A stretch of 63,004 bases of DNA from an uncultured Saprospiraceae bacterium (GCA_937921825.1 CAKZVK010000059.1:1-63004), one strand, 5' to 3'; shown: positions 16,368 to 25,768, counted from the stretch's first letter. The notes: generated by a model not told the origin, from the sequence alone. Numbers and translations: made by a program.

Positions 16368-19300
16368 TCAAAGCTTCACCACTTTCTGCATATAACTGTT
16401 GTTGCCATTTTTTAATACGGCGATATAGAGCCCAGAAGGATGGCCACTGATATCTATCTCTGTCTCAGTGGTTATTATGGATTGTCTTGTATAGAGTCGT
16501 TTTTCTATAGAGTATAGTTTGAATTCTGCAGGGAGTCGACTCTCTTTAGCTACCGTAAGCTTCAGGTAGTTTTCTACCGGATTAGGATAAAGTTCTAAGA
16601 AATCAGTATCAGCAAAATATTTAATTGCTCTATCGTACTGTAGTGCACAGATAGGATCCTTTCTGTCTATTCTTACTATACTGGTATGCGCTATAGAATC
16701 GCAACCATGATGATTGATATAGTTTTGAGTATATAGACCAGGTGTAGTCACACCATTGTATTCTTCTCCTAGACAGAGTGCGATTTCTTCATAGCTTTCT
16801 GAGACAGGTAGTACATCTAAATTTAATATTCGAGTAGAGTCACAACCTTCTTCGGTCTTAAGGAGATCTATATATTGTCCAGTAATGGAGTAATCCTCGT
16901 AGCTTTCACCAGCACAAACTTCTACGTATAATTCTTCCTCTTGTATAGGTTGTACTGTTAGTTCTAATATTCTCAGCGAATCGCAACCGATTGTGCTTGT
17001 ATATAGGTCTTCATAGGTTCCACTTGTTGAGTAACCTTCTAGGCTATCGCCAAAGCAGATTTCTGCAGCAATAATATTTGTTATAGATTCTTCTACTTCT
17101 AAGATTAGAGTGCGGATGGAATCACAACCGTTAGAAGAAATGTATAAGTCTTGATAAATTCCTGCAGTGTTATAGGATTCAAAAATTTCCCCTTTGCAAA
17201 TCGAATGTAGCAATTCTACTTCTTTGTTTTCAAGTACGGTTAGATTTAGACTTACAATCGAGTCACAACTATGAATTGTTTGTAGAGTATCTAAGTAGTA
17301 GCCACTAACATTATATCCATTATAGATTTCGTCTTCGCATATTTCTATATCTATAGAGTTAGAAATTGCAGGCGTGACAGTGAGGTTGATAATAAGAAAC
17401 GAATCGCAACCCACACTGTTAGTGTTACGGAAATAAGGATGCTGAAATGTTTCAGAGCTTGTATATCCCAGATACTCTTCTCCTTGACAGATCGTAATAT
17501 CTTGTTCTCCATAGCTACTCCTATTAACCTTAAGTGAAATCTCATGTATATATCCACAGCCACTAGTTGTTATAGTGTCAAGATAGACACCAGTTTCTGT
17601 AAGGCCTTGATAATCCTCACCTTCACATATTTCTCTATTGAGCTGACGGATGTAAGCTCCATTTACTGTCAACTCTAAAATTCTTATAGAGTCACAGCTG
17701 CTACTAAGAGGAAAAGTATCTCTGAAGGTGCCGGTTTCTTTATAGCCAAGATATTCTTCTCCTTCGCAAATGGTTTTTGCTGCTAAATTTATTTTGGCGT
17801 CAGAGACGTGTAAGTCTAATATTCTAGTGTAGTCACAACCATCATCATCCTGTAGTATATCCTCATATGTGCCTGTTTGGCTATAACCATTATAGGATTC
17901 TCCATTGCAAATGAATATTTCTTCTTCGAGCAAGTAGGGCGCCTTGACTTCTAGCTGTAGCTCTACACATCCAGTGTAGTTGTCATTATAATAATAAGAA
18001 CCACTTTCTGAAAAACCTTGATACATCTCTCCTGCACAGATTGTCTTGTATTCTAGTCTTGAAGTTATTTGGTGTATTACATGCACTCGATAAGTAACGA
18101 TAGAGTCACAACCTGTAATCGTTTGAGAGACTTTTGGTCTAAGGTCAATAACATTAGGAGCCCAGGGGTCATTATCATCAAAGTAGTAGTCATAGGTAGT
18201 TCCTTCGAAACTATCTCCATCACATAAATAAATACTGATTAGCGTATCATAGGTAGGATAAACATGCAATACTAATTGTCTTGTAGAATCACATCCAGCA
18301 GAACTAAGAAAAGTATCACTATAACTACCTGAATCATGATAACCTTCAAAACTATCTCCATCACAAATGTCCATCTCTATGACGGTATTCGATTGAGGTG
18401 AACAGTCCATGTCAGACTGAATAGCAAAGTCTATGACTAAGTTTTGAGGATTGACGATATCGACAGTTACTTCTGTCTCGCACGTCGTTACATATGGATG
18501 GGCAAGTAGGGGCTGCAATATCCATTGGCCAGGTGGCAAAGAGATTTCGTACTCTCCTCTTTCTATTTTTAGGTTGAACTCATAATTTTCTCCTACTATT
18601 CTTAGTGAGTCATCAGCAGTAATTTTTGATTCGGTATCATTTATACAATTTTTGTTTTTGTCAAAAAAGAACTGACCTGAAAGTGTCGTTTCATAACAGC
18701 GGATAGGATCTATATTGTACATCATACCACCGTTTATCAAATACTGGTGTATTCCATCGGTATATATTTTTTGGTGCCTGTTTGCGACGATTTGTTCGTT
18801 TTTGTTTATATCTATTAGATGGATTTTTTGAAACTGGGAATCAACGTCTTTAAGAAAATGAAACTCTTCATCTCCTATGACGAAGAAACTAGATGAATCT
18901 GCAGAAGGAAATATATTACCTCCAGGTGCCATGGTCATAGGTGCATAATTGTAACCAAAGTTTTCAGAATATCTAGTTTCTGTTTTCTCTCTATGAATAA
19001 GTTGGCCATTAAGATTAAAGCCAAATTCGTCGCCTATTGGAAACCTTATCGGTGTACGACCACCAGCAGTAAAAGAATTATAATGAGTAGATACTGTATA
19101 GCTTTTGGTCTTGATAACGTCCTGCGACCATAAGGCATGATTAAGACCTATTGAGAACAGTTCGTAAGGAAATATTTTATAAAATTCTGGATCGATAAGA
19201 TAAGAGGATAATCGCCATGAATTGGAAGTTGCTGGTTTTGTGTAAGAGGCAAAGGGATAGTATAACCAGCAATCAGCACAACCTAGATCACTAGTTGTAT

Positions 19301-20660
19301 TAAAATTAGTATCACTTTTACCATTGATAAGAATAGTATTGTTTCTATAAATGACAATGGTGTTTGGAAAGTCTATTTGCATTGTGTCTATAAAAGTTCT
19401 TTCTGTCGTTAGAGAAATTCTTTCAAAATTCTCTCCCTTGTCTTCAGATTTATATAATCTGTCATTTGAGATGATATGTAGGTGACCACTAGTATCTAGG
19501 TCAAAATCTATAGTAGTAAAATGGTCTAAGACCATAGCCCAGGATTGTCCTTCATCTAGACTGCGATAAAGAAAAGTAGGCGTCATGGCATACAGCTCTC
19601 CAGTTTTAGCTCTTCTTAGTTTTTCTATTTTGGTAATCTGTTCATTATGACCTTTTATAATTTTTCGTTTTTCAAAATCTCCTCCTTCGTATTTGATTAT
19701 GGCTGCACCTATGTTGTGATAGATGTTTTTATTGTCTGAGTATAATTTATTATTTGAGTATTCATTAGTGCCGTCATAGATAGTCGCCAGCTCATAACTA
19801 TCTAGGTCTAATGAACCTATCCGTGATTGTATGTGTCCATTAGACCAGGCCTCTGATTTGTATCTAAGATATCTAAAGTAGAGTTTGTTGTTACTTATAG
19901 TTTCGAATCTACTGATTGCATTGTCTAGTTCTAATATTTTTTCGAAGGATAGTCCATCGTCTTCACTGATACTTATAGTGGTAAAACTTTCCGTGGAGAT
20001 AGGATTGTATTGTGTGCCGAAGATTACGATACGATCATCTTCAGTAACAAGAAAATCATCTAGATAGGCATCTGTAATAAAGTTTTGCTCTCTGTCGAAG
20101 ATTTCATAGTCTCTATGTCTTTGTTCTAAGAAGAAGCGATTTTTTGTAACCTTAATACTTCTGCAGTCTTCACAGGCATCACTGAGAGCATCGAGTTCAT
20201 GTATTTGCTGGTCAGTACTATTGTATTTTATTATTCTCTGATCGCTAATTAGGTAGAAATCATTTTCATAAGAAGTGGTATGTTTAATATTATATATTGT
20301 ATCGCCTCCTATTTCTAGTGGTGTCCACACATTATTAGAGTAGGTCCATACGGTTCCCAAATCCCAAGAGGCAGTGGAAAATAAATAACTCCCATCTGAT
20401 AATCTTACAAAGCGGTTCTCGTTAGCTCTTATGTTATTAGGAGGAACAATTGTATCCCAGCTGAGTCCTTCGTTTATAGAAATATGACTCTCTCTGTAAT
20501 CATGTATGATAAAAGCTCCATTTTGATCTACGATTGCATCTTCCAGACTGTAGTCTTCGTAGATGGGAGTTAGAGGAACTGCGGTGGCTACTTGTGCAGA
20601 GACTACATGTCTACTAAATATTAAAGCAAGCAGAATGCAGATAGGGTAGACGCTTTTCAT
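16368..20660 (-). CDS. Giant T9SS-secreted protein with twelve Cys-paired repeats
   Basis: 1430 residues. A signal peptide (MKSVYPICILLALIFSRHVVSAQ) leads into an N-terminal region of about 650 residues that looks like a BNR/sortilin-type propeller (HISINEGLSWDTI, YRSLDEGQSWAMVL, YKSEDKGENFERIS). Near residue 660 is a SdrD-B-like segment (GQFFFDKNKNCINDTESK). From about residue 740 to 1320 there are twelve consecutive repeats of roughly 45-55 residues with the pattern ICxGExYxGYxxxGxYxDxxxxxxGCDSxxxLxLxV. Each has one Cys at the start and usually one in GCDS, so a disulfide per repeat is likely. The C-terminus is a T9SS sorting domain (LYPNPVENYLKLTV...GLYIAVLKNG). A surface stalk or adhesin is the best inference. 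Confidence 0.85.
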   Translation of the reverse strand: MKSVYPICILLALIFSRHVVSAQVATAVPLTPIYEDYSLEDAIVDQNGAFIIHDYRESHISINEGLSWDTIVPPNNIRANENRFVRLSDGSYLFSTASWDLGTVWTYSNNVWTPLEIGGDTIYNIKHTTSYENDFYLISDQRIIKYNSTDQQIHELDALSDACEDCRSIKVTKNRFFLEQRHRDYEIFDREQNFITDAYLDDFLVTEDDRIVIFGTQYNPISTESFTTISISEDDGLSFEKILELDNAISRFETISNNKLYFRYLRYKSEAWSNGHIQSRIGSLDLDSYELATIYDGTNEYSNNKLYSDNKNIYHNIGAAIIKYEGGDFEKRKIIKGHNEQITKIEKLRRAKTGELYAMTPTFLYRSLDEGQSWAMVLDHFTTIDFDLDTSGHLHIISNDRLYKSEDKGENFERISLTTERTFIDTMQIDFPNTIVIYRNNTILINGKSDTNFNTTSDLGCADCWLYYPFASYTKPATSNSWRLSSYLIDPEFYKIFPYELFSIGLNHALWSQDVIKTKSYTVSTHYNSFTAGGRTPIRFPIGDEFGFNLNGQLIHREKTETRYSENFGYNYAPMTMAPGGNIFPSADSSSFFVIGDEEFHFLKDVDSQFQKIHLIDINKNEQIVANRHQKIYTDGIHQYLINGGMMYNIDPIRCYETTLSGQFFFDKNKNCINDTESKITADDSLRIVGENYEFNLKIERGEYEISLPPGQWILQPLLAHPYVTTCETEVTVDIVNPQNLVIDFAIQSDMDCSPQSNTVIEMDICDGDSFEGYHDSGSYSDTFLSSAGCDSTRQLVLHVYPTYDTLISIYLCDGDSFEGTTYDYYFDDNDPWAPNVIDLRPKVSQTITGCDSIVTYRVHVIHQITSRLEYKTICAGEMYQGFSESGSYYYNDNYTGCVELQLEVKAPYLLEEEIFICNGESYNGYSQTGTYEDILQDDDGCDYTRILDLHVSDAKINLAAKTICEGEEYLGYKETGTFRDTFPLSSSCDSIRILELTVNGAYIRQLNREICEGEDYQGLTETGVYLDTITTSGCGYIHEISLKVNRSSYGEQDITICQGEEYLGYTSSETFQHPYFRNTNSVGCDSFLIINLTVTPAISNSIDIEICEDEIYNGYNVSGYYLDTLQTIHSCDSIVSLNLTVLENKEVELLHSICKGEIFESYNTAGIYQDLYISSNGCDSIRTLILEVEESITNIIAAEICFGDSLEGYSTSGTYEDLYTSTIGCDSLRILELTVQPIQEEELYVEVCAGESYEDYSITGQYIDLLKTEEGCDSTRILNLDVLPVSESYEEIALCLGEEYNGVTTPGLYTQNYINHHGCDSIAHTSIVRIDRKDPICALQYDRAIKYFADTDFLELYPNPVENYLKLTVAKESRLPAEFKLYSIEKRLYTRQSIITTETEIDISGHPSGLYIAVLKNGNNSYMQKVVKL

Positions 20661-20895
20661 GATGAGTAGTTAGTAATTCTTTATTTCCTGAAGAGCAGAT
20701 TGGTTATAGACACTAAGCTTACGGGCTAAACTTTTCCACATCCCTTGCTTTTCTCCTCCCTATATCTCATATTTGACTGATATATCGGCAATTATATGTC
20801 GAAAATATCAACATAGTCTTATTCTAGGCTACTTTCAAGTCATACTTAATAACATAAATAATAGAACCGTGAAACCACGACCCCCTCATCGACCC

Positions 20896-21215
20896 ATAAC
20901 TATAACTATCACTTATATCTAATAACTCATCACTCACTATGCACTCTTAACTAACTAATAACTCATATCTGATAACTAATAACTCATCACTCACTATGCA
21001 CTAAAAAAACTATGCACTCTTAACTAACTAATAACTCATATCTCATCACTTATATCTAATAACTCATAACTCACTATGCACTAAAAAAACTATGCACTCT
21101 TAACTAACTAATAACTCATATCTCATCACTTATATCTAATAACTCATAACTCACTATGCACTAAAAAAACTATGCACTATTAACTATGCACTATTAACTA
21201 ACCACTATGCACTAA
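20896..21215. repeat. AT-rich tandem-repeat array with an exact 80-bp unit
   Basis: The 562-bp gap 20661-21222 contains no gene. Its right half is made of nested short words (TAACTAA, TAACTCA, CACTATGCACT). Within it, positions 20989-21178 repeat perfectly with a period of 80 bp (2.4 copies; for example 21001-21080 equals 21081-21160). Looser copies extend left to about 20896 and right to about 21215. Eighty is not a multiple of three and every frame is rich in stops, so it is not coding. The array ends about 8-10 bases before the TTG start of the dnaE-like gene. The left part (20661-20895) shows no recognisable element. Confidence 0.85.
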
Positions 21216-21222
21216 AAAAGAA

Positions 21223-24210
21223 TTGCACCTAAATTCCCACACATATTATTCCTTTAAGTACGGTACCCTCTCTCCCGATGGACTCGTAGAAGCAGCTGCC
21301 GCACAAGGCCTGACCTCCCTCGTACTCAGCGATATCAATAACACTTCTTGTGCCTACCAGTTTATCCGTGCCTGTAAGCAGAAAAATATCAAACCCTTGC
21401 TTGGGATAGAATTCAGAACGGCCCAGCGTAATACGACTGAAGAAAATCCTGTCACTGTCTTCAGCATCAAAGATTCTAAGTTTGCCTTTGTCGGTATCGC
21501 GAAGAATAAAGAAGGATGGAAAGAACTGAATGACTGGCTGACACAACATTCTATTGCTAACGAACCCGTACCTGCAGAAGCACCGGCCTTTCAGCATGCC
21601 TATGTTATCTATCGTAAGCTCCCTAAGCCGATTGCAGATTTGAGAGCCAATGAATTTATAGGCGTACGGCCTGGGGAAGTGAATCATCTTTTTACCTCTT
21701 ATCTAAAAGATCATCAGGAGAAGTTAGTTGTCTTTGCGCCGATTACTTTTATTGATGATACAGGCTTTAAGGCACATAAACTATTACGTTGTATAGATAT
21801 GAATATTGTCTTGGGTAAGCTTGATCCCCAGCACTGTGCTAAAGGTTCTGAAAAAGTATACAGTCCTAATCAGTTAGAACAAATCTTCCAGAACTATCCT
21901 AAGATACTGGAGAATACTAAACAGTTAGTCGATAGCTGTGAGATAGAACTACATAATACGTCACTGAATAATCGGCAGACCTTTACGGGGAGTAAAGAAG
22001 GGGATATGAAGTTGCTCACTAAGTTGGCGATTAATGGTTGTATCCGTCGCTATGGAGACCGTGATAGAAAAGCGATGGAGCGAACACTGAAAGAACTGGA
22101 GGTGATAAATAAGTTAGGTTTTGCAGCGTACTTTCTTATTACCTGGGATATCATCCGTTATGCACAGACGGCAGGCTACCATCATGTCGGGCGGGGTAGT
22201 GGAGCAAACTCTATTGTCGCCTTTAATATCTATATCACTGATGTAGATCCGATGGACCTCGATCTATATTTCGAAAGATTTATAAATCCACATCGGACAT
22301 CGCCACCAGATTTTGATATAGATTTTTCTTGGGATGAACGGGATGATGTAACCGACTATATCTTTAAGCGTTATGGTAAGGAACATACGGCTCTGCTGGC
22401 GACCTATAATACTTTCAAAGGAAAATCAATTATCCGCGAGCTCGGTAAGGTCTTAGGTCTACCGAAGGCAGATATCGATGTCATCGTCAGAGAACCTCAT
22501 GCCACAGAGAGGCATCATCCCTTTGCTAAGCATATCTTCAAGTATGGTAAGCTGATAGAAGGTTTCCCCAATCACTTGTCTATCCATGCAGGGGGCATTT
22601 TGATCAGTGAGCAACCCCTCAGTTATCATACTTCCCTGCAGATGATGCCGAAGGGCTTTGCCGTTACGCATTTCGATATGTATGGTGCTGAAGATTTGCA
22701 CTTTCATAAATATGATATTCTATCTCAGCGAGGGCTCGGCCACATCAAAGACTCCGTCAAACTTATTGCTCAGAATCAAGGTAAGGCAGTAGATATCCAT
22801 AATGTAGAATCTATAAAGCAAGATCTCAAAGTCAAACAAAAACTGAAAGCGGGTCACTGCATCGGTTGTTTCTATATAGAATCTCCTGCCATGAGAGGCT
22901 TGCTGACTAAGTTGCGCTGTGATAATTATACCTCATTGGTAGCGGCCAGTTCTATCATTAGACCAGGAGTGGCAAAGTCGGGAATGATGCGAGAGTATAT
23001 CCATCGCTTTCATCATCCAGAATCGTTTACGTATATCCATCCTATCTTCGAAGAGCATCTGGGTGAAACCTATGGTGTGATGGTCTATCAGGAAGATGTG
23101 ATGAAAATCGTGCATCACTTTGCAGGACTAGATCTAGATGAGTCAGATGTGCTGCGACGTATTATGTCAGGCAAGAAAAAATCCTCTGATACTTTCCGAG
23201 AGCTCGAAGCCAAGTACTTTCGGAATTGTAGAGAGCGGGGCTACCCTGATGCGTTGACCTTAGAAGTATGGCGGCAGGTAGAAAGCTTTAGCGGTTATTC
23301 TTTTTGTAAGGCCCATTCGGCGAGCTTTGCCGTGGAGTCTTTCCAGAGTCTCTATCTGAAGACTTATTTTCCTAAGGAGTTTATGGTCGCCGTGATTAAT
23401 AATTTTGGAGGATTTTATTCTACGGAAATCTACGTACACGAAGCTCGGATGTGTGGTGCTAAGGTAGAGGCCCCTTGTATTAATCACAGTACTTATCTTA
23501 CCAATATCTATGGGGACGAGATCTATATTGGTTTTATACATATCTCTTCTCTAGAAAAGAAGGTCGCCACCCAAATCATCAATGATCGAACAGATAATGG
23601 GGCTTATACTAGTATGCAAGATTTTGTAAGTCGAGTAGATATCAAAAAAGATCAGTTGGAGTTACTCATACGTATCGGGGCTTTCCGATTCAGTGGTATG
23701 AATAAGTACGAATTGATGTGGGAGAAGAATGCCGTTCATAATCCTGAGGTTAAACATAATGGCAGCGGTCATCTCTTCGGTATAGAGTCTGAGGATTATG
23801 ACTTACCTGTCCTGGCGGAGTTGCAACATGAGCAAGCCTTCGATGAGATGGAGTTATTAGGATTTCCCTTATCCTCTCCTTTTGATTTATTGCAGACAGA
23901 TTTTAGAGGAGATGTATTGGTGAAACATCTCAAGGCACAGATTGGTAGACGTGTACGTATGGTCGGCTATTTTATCACACGTAAGAATGTCACGACCTCT
24001 AATCGTAAGCTGATGAATTTTGGCACTTGGATAGATGTAGACGGACAGTTTTTTGATACCACTCATTTTCCACCGAGTCTCGCGAGATATCCTTTCCGTG
24101 GCAAGGGCTGCTATCTCATCACCGGTAAGATCGTCGATGACTTTGATTTTCCAAGTATGGAAGTAGATAAGATGGAACGACTGCCATATGTCAGCGATGA
24201 ACGCTACTAG
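21223..24210 (+). CDS. Second DNA polymerase III alpha subunit (DnaE2/ImuC-like, error-prone type)
   Basis: 995 residues, shorter than replicative DnaE (about 1150-1200) and similar to the second alpha subunits of Bacteroidota. The catalytic PDFDIDF motif is at about 363-369 and is followed by the palm and fingers, a helix-hairpin-helix region (about 760-820) and a short OB-fold (RRVRMVGYFITRKN). The PHP domain opens with HLNSHTYYS instead of HxHxxYS and has SDINN where active PHP domains have TDHGN, so metal-binding His residues are missing and PHP proofreading is unlikely. The first codon is TTG at 21223: the frame has a TAA at 21199 and no ATG or GTG before the conserved HLNSH. No dinB/imuB gene is adjacent, unlike many mutasome operons. 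Confidence 0.88.
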   Translation: MHLNSHTYYSFKYGTLSPDGLVEAAAAQGLTSLVLSDINNTSCAYQFIRACKQKNIKPLLGIEFRTAQRNTTEENPVTVFSIKDSKFAFVGIAKNKEGWKELNDWLTQHSIANEPVPAEAPAFQHAYVIYRKLPKPIADLRANEFIGVRPGEVNHLFTSYLKDHQEKLVVFAPITFIDDTGFKAHKLLRCIDMNIVLGKLDPQHCAKGSEKVYSPNQLEQIFQNYPKILENTKQLVDSCEIELHNTSLNNRQTFTGSKEGDMKLLTKLAINGCIRRYGDRDRKAMERTLKELEVINKLGFAAYFLITWDIIRYAQTAGYHHVGRGSGANSIVAFNIYITDVDPMDLDLYFERFINPHRTSPPDFDIDFSWDERDDVTDYIFKRYGKEHTALLATYNTFKGKSIIRELGKVLGLPKADIDVIVREPHATERHHPFAKHIFKYGKLIEGFPNHLSIHAGGILISEQPLSYHTSLQMMPKGFAVTHFDMYGAEDLHFHKYDILSQRGLGHIKDSVKLIAQNQGKAVDIHNVESIKQDLKVKQKLKAGHCIGCFYIESPAMRGLLTKLRCDNYTSLVAASSIIRPGVAKSGMMREYIHRFHHPESFTYIHPIFEEHLGETYGVMVYQEDVMKIVHHFAGLDLDESDVLRRIMSGKKKSSDTFRELEAKYFRNCRERGYPDALTLEVWRQVESFSGYSFCKAHSASFAVESFQSLYLKTYFPKEFMVAVINNFGGFYSTEIYVHEARMCGAKVEAPCINHSTYLTNIYGDEIYIGFIHISSLEKKVATQIINDRTDNGAYTSMQDFVSRVDIKKDQLELLIRIGAFRFSGMNKYELMWEKNAVHNPEVKHNGSGHLFGIESEDYDLPVLAELQHEQAFDEMELLGFPLSSPFDLLQTDFRGDVLVKHLKAQIGRRVRMVGYFITRKNVTTSNRKLMNFGTWIDVDGQFFDTTHFPPSLARYPFRGKGCYLITGKIVDDFDFPSMEVDKMERLPYVSDERY

Positions 24211-24214
24211 GCCC

Positions 24215-24460
24215 GTAGCGACGGGCGGCGCATTATTTTTTATTTCGACTCACCCCAAAATCTCCTGAGAAGAGAGGGTATAATTTGGAGTAAAAAACTC
24301 CCTTCTCTTTGTAAGAGAAGGGCTGGGGATGAGTTGAGTCGGTAGCGACGGGCGGCGCATTATTTTTTTATTTTGATTCGCCCAAAATCTCTTGGAAGAG
24401 AGGGTATAATTTGGAGTAATAAACTCCCTTCTCTTTGTAAAGGTTGGGGGATGAGTTGAA
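24215..24460. repeat. REP-like hairpin repeat, left pair flanking the DUF559 gene
   Basis: Two tandem copies of a 127-bp unit start at GTAGCGAC (24215 and 24342). The unit runs from a GTAGCGACGG head through an A/T tract and GACTCACCCC to a perfect 10-bp hairpin, CCCTTCTCTT-TGT-AAGAGAAGGG (about 24300-24322), then CTGGGGATGAGTTGAGTC, which partly mirrors GACTCACCCC. The second copy has decayed: the right arm of the hairpin is replaced by AAAGGTTGGGG. Together with the right-hand copies this brackets the DUF559 gene. The copies do not recur elsewhere in the window. Confidence 0.85.
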
Positions 24461-24520
24461 AACAGTGAGGATGAAATTATCCAAACTATTCAGTAGATTG
24501 AAAGAAAATAATCGACAACT

Positions 24521-24913
24521 ATGAAGTACCCAGTTGTAAAGGAGTTTGCAAGAGATTTAAGAAAGAACCAGACTGATGCCGAAAAAATATTTTGGAATGC
24601 AGTAAGAAATAGAAGACTTCATGGATTTAAATTTACAAGACAATTTATAATTGAATATAAGTATGACTCAAAAGCATCTAAGTACTTCATCGTAGATTTT
24701 TATTGTCATGAAAAGAAACTAGTTGTAGAAATAGATGGAGGATATCATAAATATCAGATGTCAGTAGACAAAGAAAGAGATGAGATAATTAACAGTTATG
24801 GCCTGAAGGTAGTGAGGTTTACAAACGAAGAAGTTCTAAATGATTTCAAAGCTGTAAGGGTTAATTTAGAGTTGCAATTGAAGAGTAATAATCTCAAAGG
24901 GAAAAGGTATTAA
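24521..24913 (+). CDS. DUF559 (Vsr-like) endonuclease-domain protein
   Basis: 130 residues. The sequence is a textbook DUF559 domain: ARDLRKNQTDAEKIFWNAVR at the N-terminus, then LHGFKFTRQF, YFIVDFYCHEKKLVVEIDGG and GLKVVRFTNEEV. DUF559 belongs to the restriction-endonuclease-like/Vsr superfamily, with the Asp of VDFYC and the Glu/Asp of VEIDGG as the expected PD-(D/E)XK catalytic residues, all kept here. The substrate is unknown. The gene is AT-rich relative to neighbours and sits between copies of a 127-128 bp hairpin repeat on both sides (24215-24460 and 24923-25130), as if gene and repeats form one unit. Whether it acts on these repeats is inference. Confidence 0.88.
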   Translation: MKYPVVKEFARDLRKNQTDAEKIFWNAVRNRRLHGFKFTRQFIIEYKYDSKASKYFIVDFYCHEKKLVVEIDGGYHKYQMSVDKERDEIINSYGLKVVRFTNEEVLNDFKAVRVNLELQLKSNNLKGKRY

Positions 24914-24922
24914 GTAGGAGTA

Positions 24923-25130
24923 GGTGACTCCCTTCTCTTTGTAAGAGAAGGGCTGGGGATGAGTTGAGTCGGTAGCGACCGACGGCGCATTATTTTTTTA
25001 TTTTGACTCACCCCAAAATCTCCTGAGACGAGAGGGTATAATTTGGAGTAAAAAACTCCCTTCTCTTTGTAAGAGAAGGGCTGGGGATGAGTTGAAACGG
25101 TAGCGACCGACGGTGCATTATTTTTTCATT
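24923..25130. repeat. REP-like hairpin repeat, right copies flanking the DUF559 gene
   Basis: A half unit (24923-24971, hairpin plus GGGGATGAGTTGAGTC tail) is followed by a full 128-bp unit (24972-25099) and a truncated head (25100 to about 25130). The hairpin CCCTTCTCTT-TGT-AAGAGAAGGG is intact twice, at about 24930-24952 and 25058-25080. The first full head reads GTAGCGACCGACGGCG, differing from the left copies (GTAGCGACGGGCGGCG), so left and right copies have slightly separate histories. The rest of the gap to 25297 (about 165 bp) shows nothing recognisable. Confidence 0.85.
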
Positions 25131-25297
25131 TCTATATAACGTTGCGCACAGAGAGTCCTAATACTGCAAAGGTAAATGCGAAATGAATATGAAGACCTGA
25201 GATGTGGTTTGTAAAGTGCTAGTACAGTTAGTTTCTGCTTTTTATAGCTCTAGTTTTAGCAAAATCCATATCTTGCGAACATAAGATGTAAGACTAC

Positions 25298-25762
25298 ATG
25301 AGATTACGTTACTTATTATATTTCATTGTTTCAGTATTTGTATTTACTGCAAGCTCTTGTTTTAAATCATTGAACAGTGCCTTAGTGGTCGGTGATTCCT
25401 TCAGAACGGCTAGGAATGAGTTTAACTACAATATGAACTATAAAAGTGAAGATTCTTATCAATTAAGATATCGCTCGGATACACTTATTATTTTGCATCA
25501 AAATGAGTATCGGCCACTAGATATCATGTGCATATTCCAAGATGATATCTGTATATACCAAGAGATTAATGTTTACTGTGCACCCTGTGCGGATGTAATG
25601 ATAGATGAGATCCTATCTGATAGTAATTATAAATTCGAACAGCTAGATGCAGTCAATTGGAAAGCCAAGAATAAGGAGATTATACTTCGAGTCAAAGACC
25701 AAAGTGATACCACAAAATCTTGTACCAAGATCATCGCACATAAGATAGTAGAAAGCATCTAA
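25298..25762 (+). CDS. Small predicted lipoprotein of unknown function
   Basis: 154 residues. The N-terminus is a hydrophobic signal ending in a lipobox-like FTASSC (Cys21), so it is probably processed by signal peptidase II and anchored in the envelope. The mature part is strand-rich with four Cys, including CAPC near residue 106, and no family is recognised. It converges on the TPR gene at 25769 with only six bases between stops. It follows the DUF559/repeat patch and may be an ordinary chromosomal gene at its edge. Confidence 0.55.
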   Translation: MRLRYLLYFIVSVFVFTASSCFKSLNSALVVGDSFRTARNEFNYNMNYKSEDSYQLRYRSDTLIILHQNEYRPLDIMCIFQDDICIYQEINVYCAPCADVMIDEILSDSNYKFEQLDAVNWKAKNKEIILRVKDQSDTTKSCTKIIAHKIVESI

Positions 25763-25768
25763 GCCACC

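Noticed and set aside
20896-21215. Possible CRISPR array
   Set aside because: Repeat units are contiguous with no unique spacers of constant length, no cas genes are in the window, and the internal structure is nested short words.
21229-21687. 152-codon minus-strand frame under the dnaE-like gene
   Set aside because: It is a shadow of a well-supported polymerase gene and has no recognisable motifs.
24215-25130. Possible IS element or transposon
   Set aside because: No transposase or integrase is encoded, no target-site duplication could be seen, and the DUF559 protein lacks transposase motifs; the repeat-nuclease idea is kept as a finding only.
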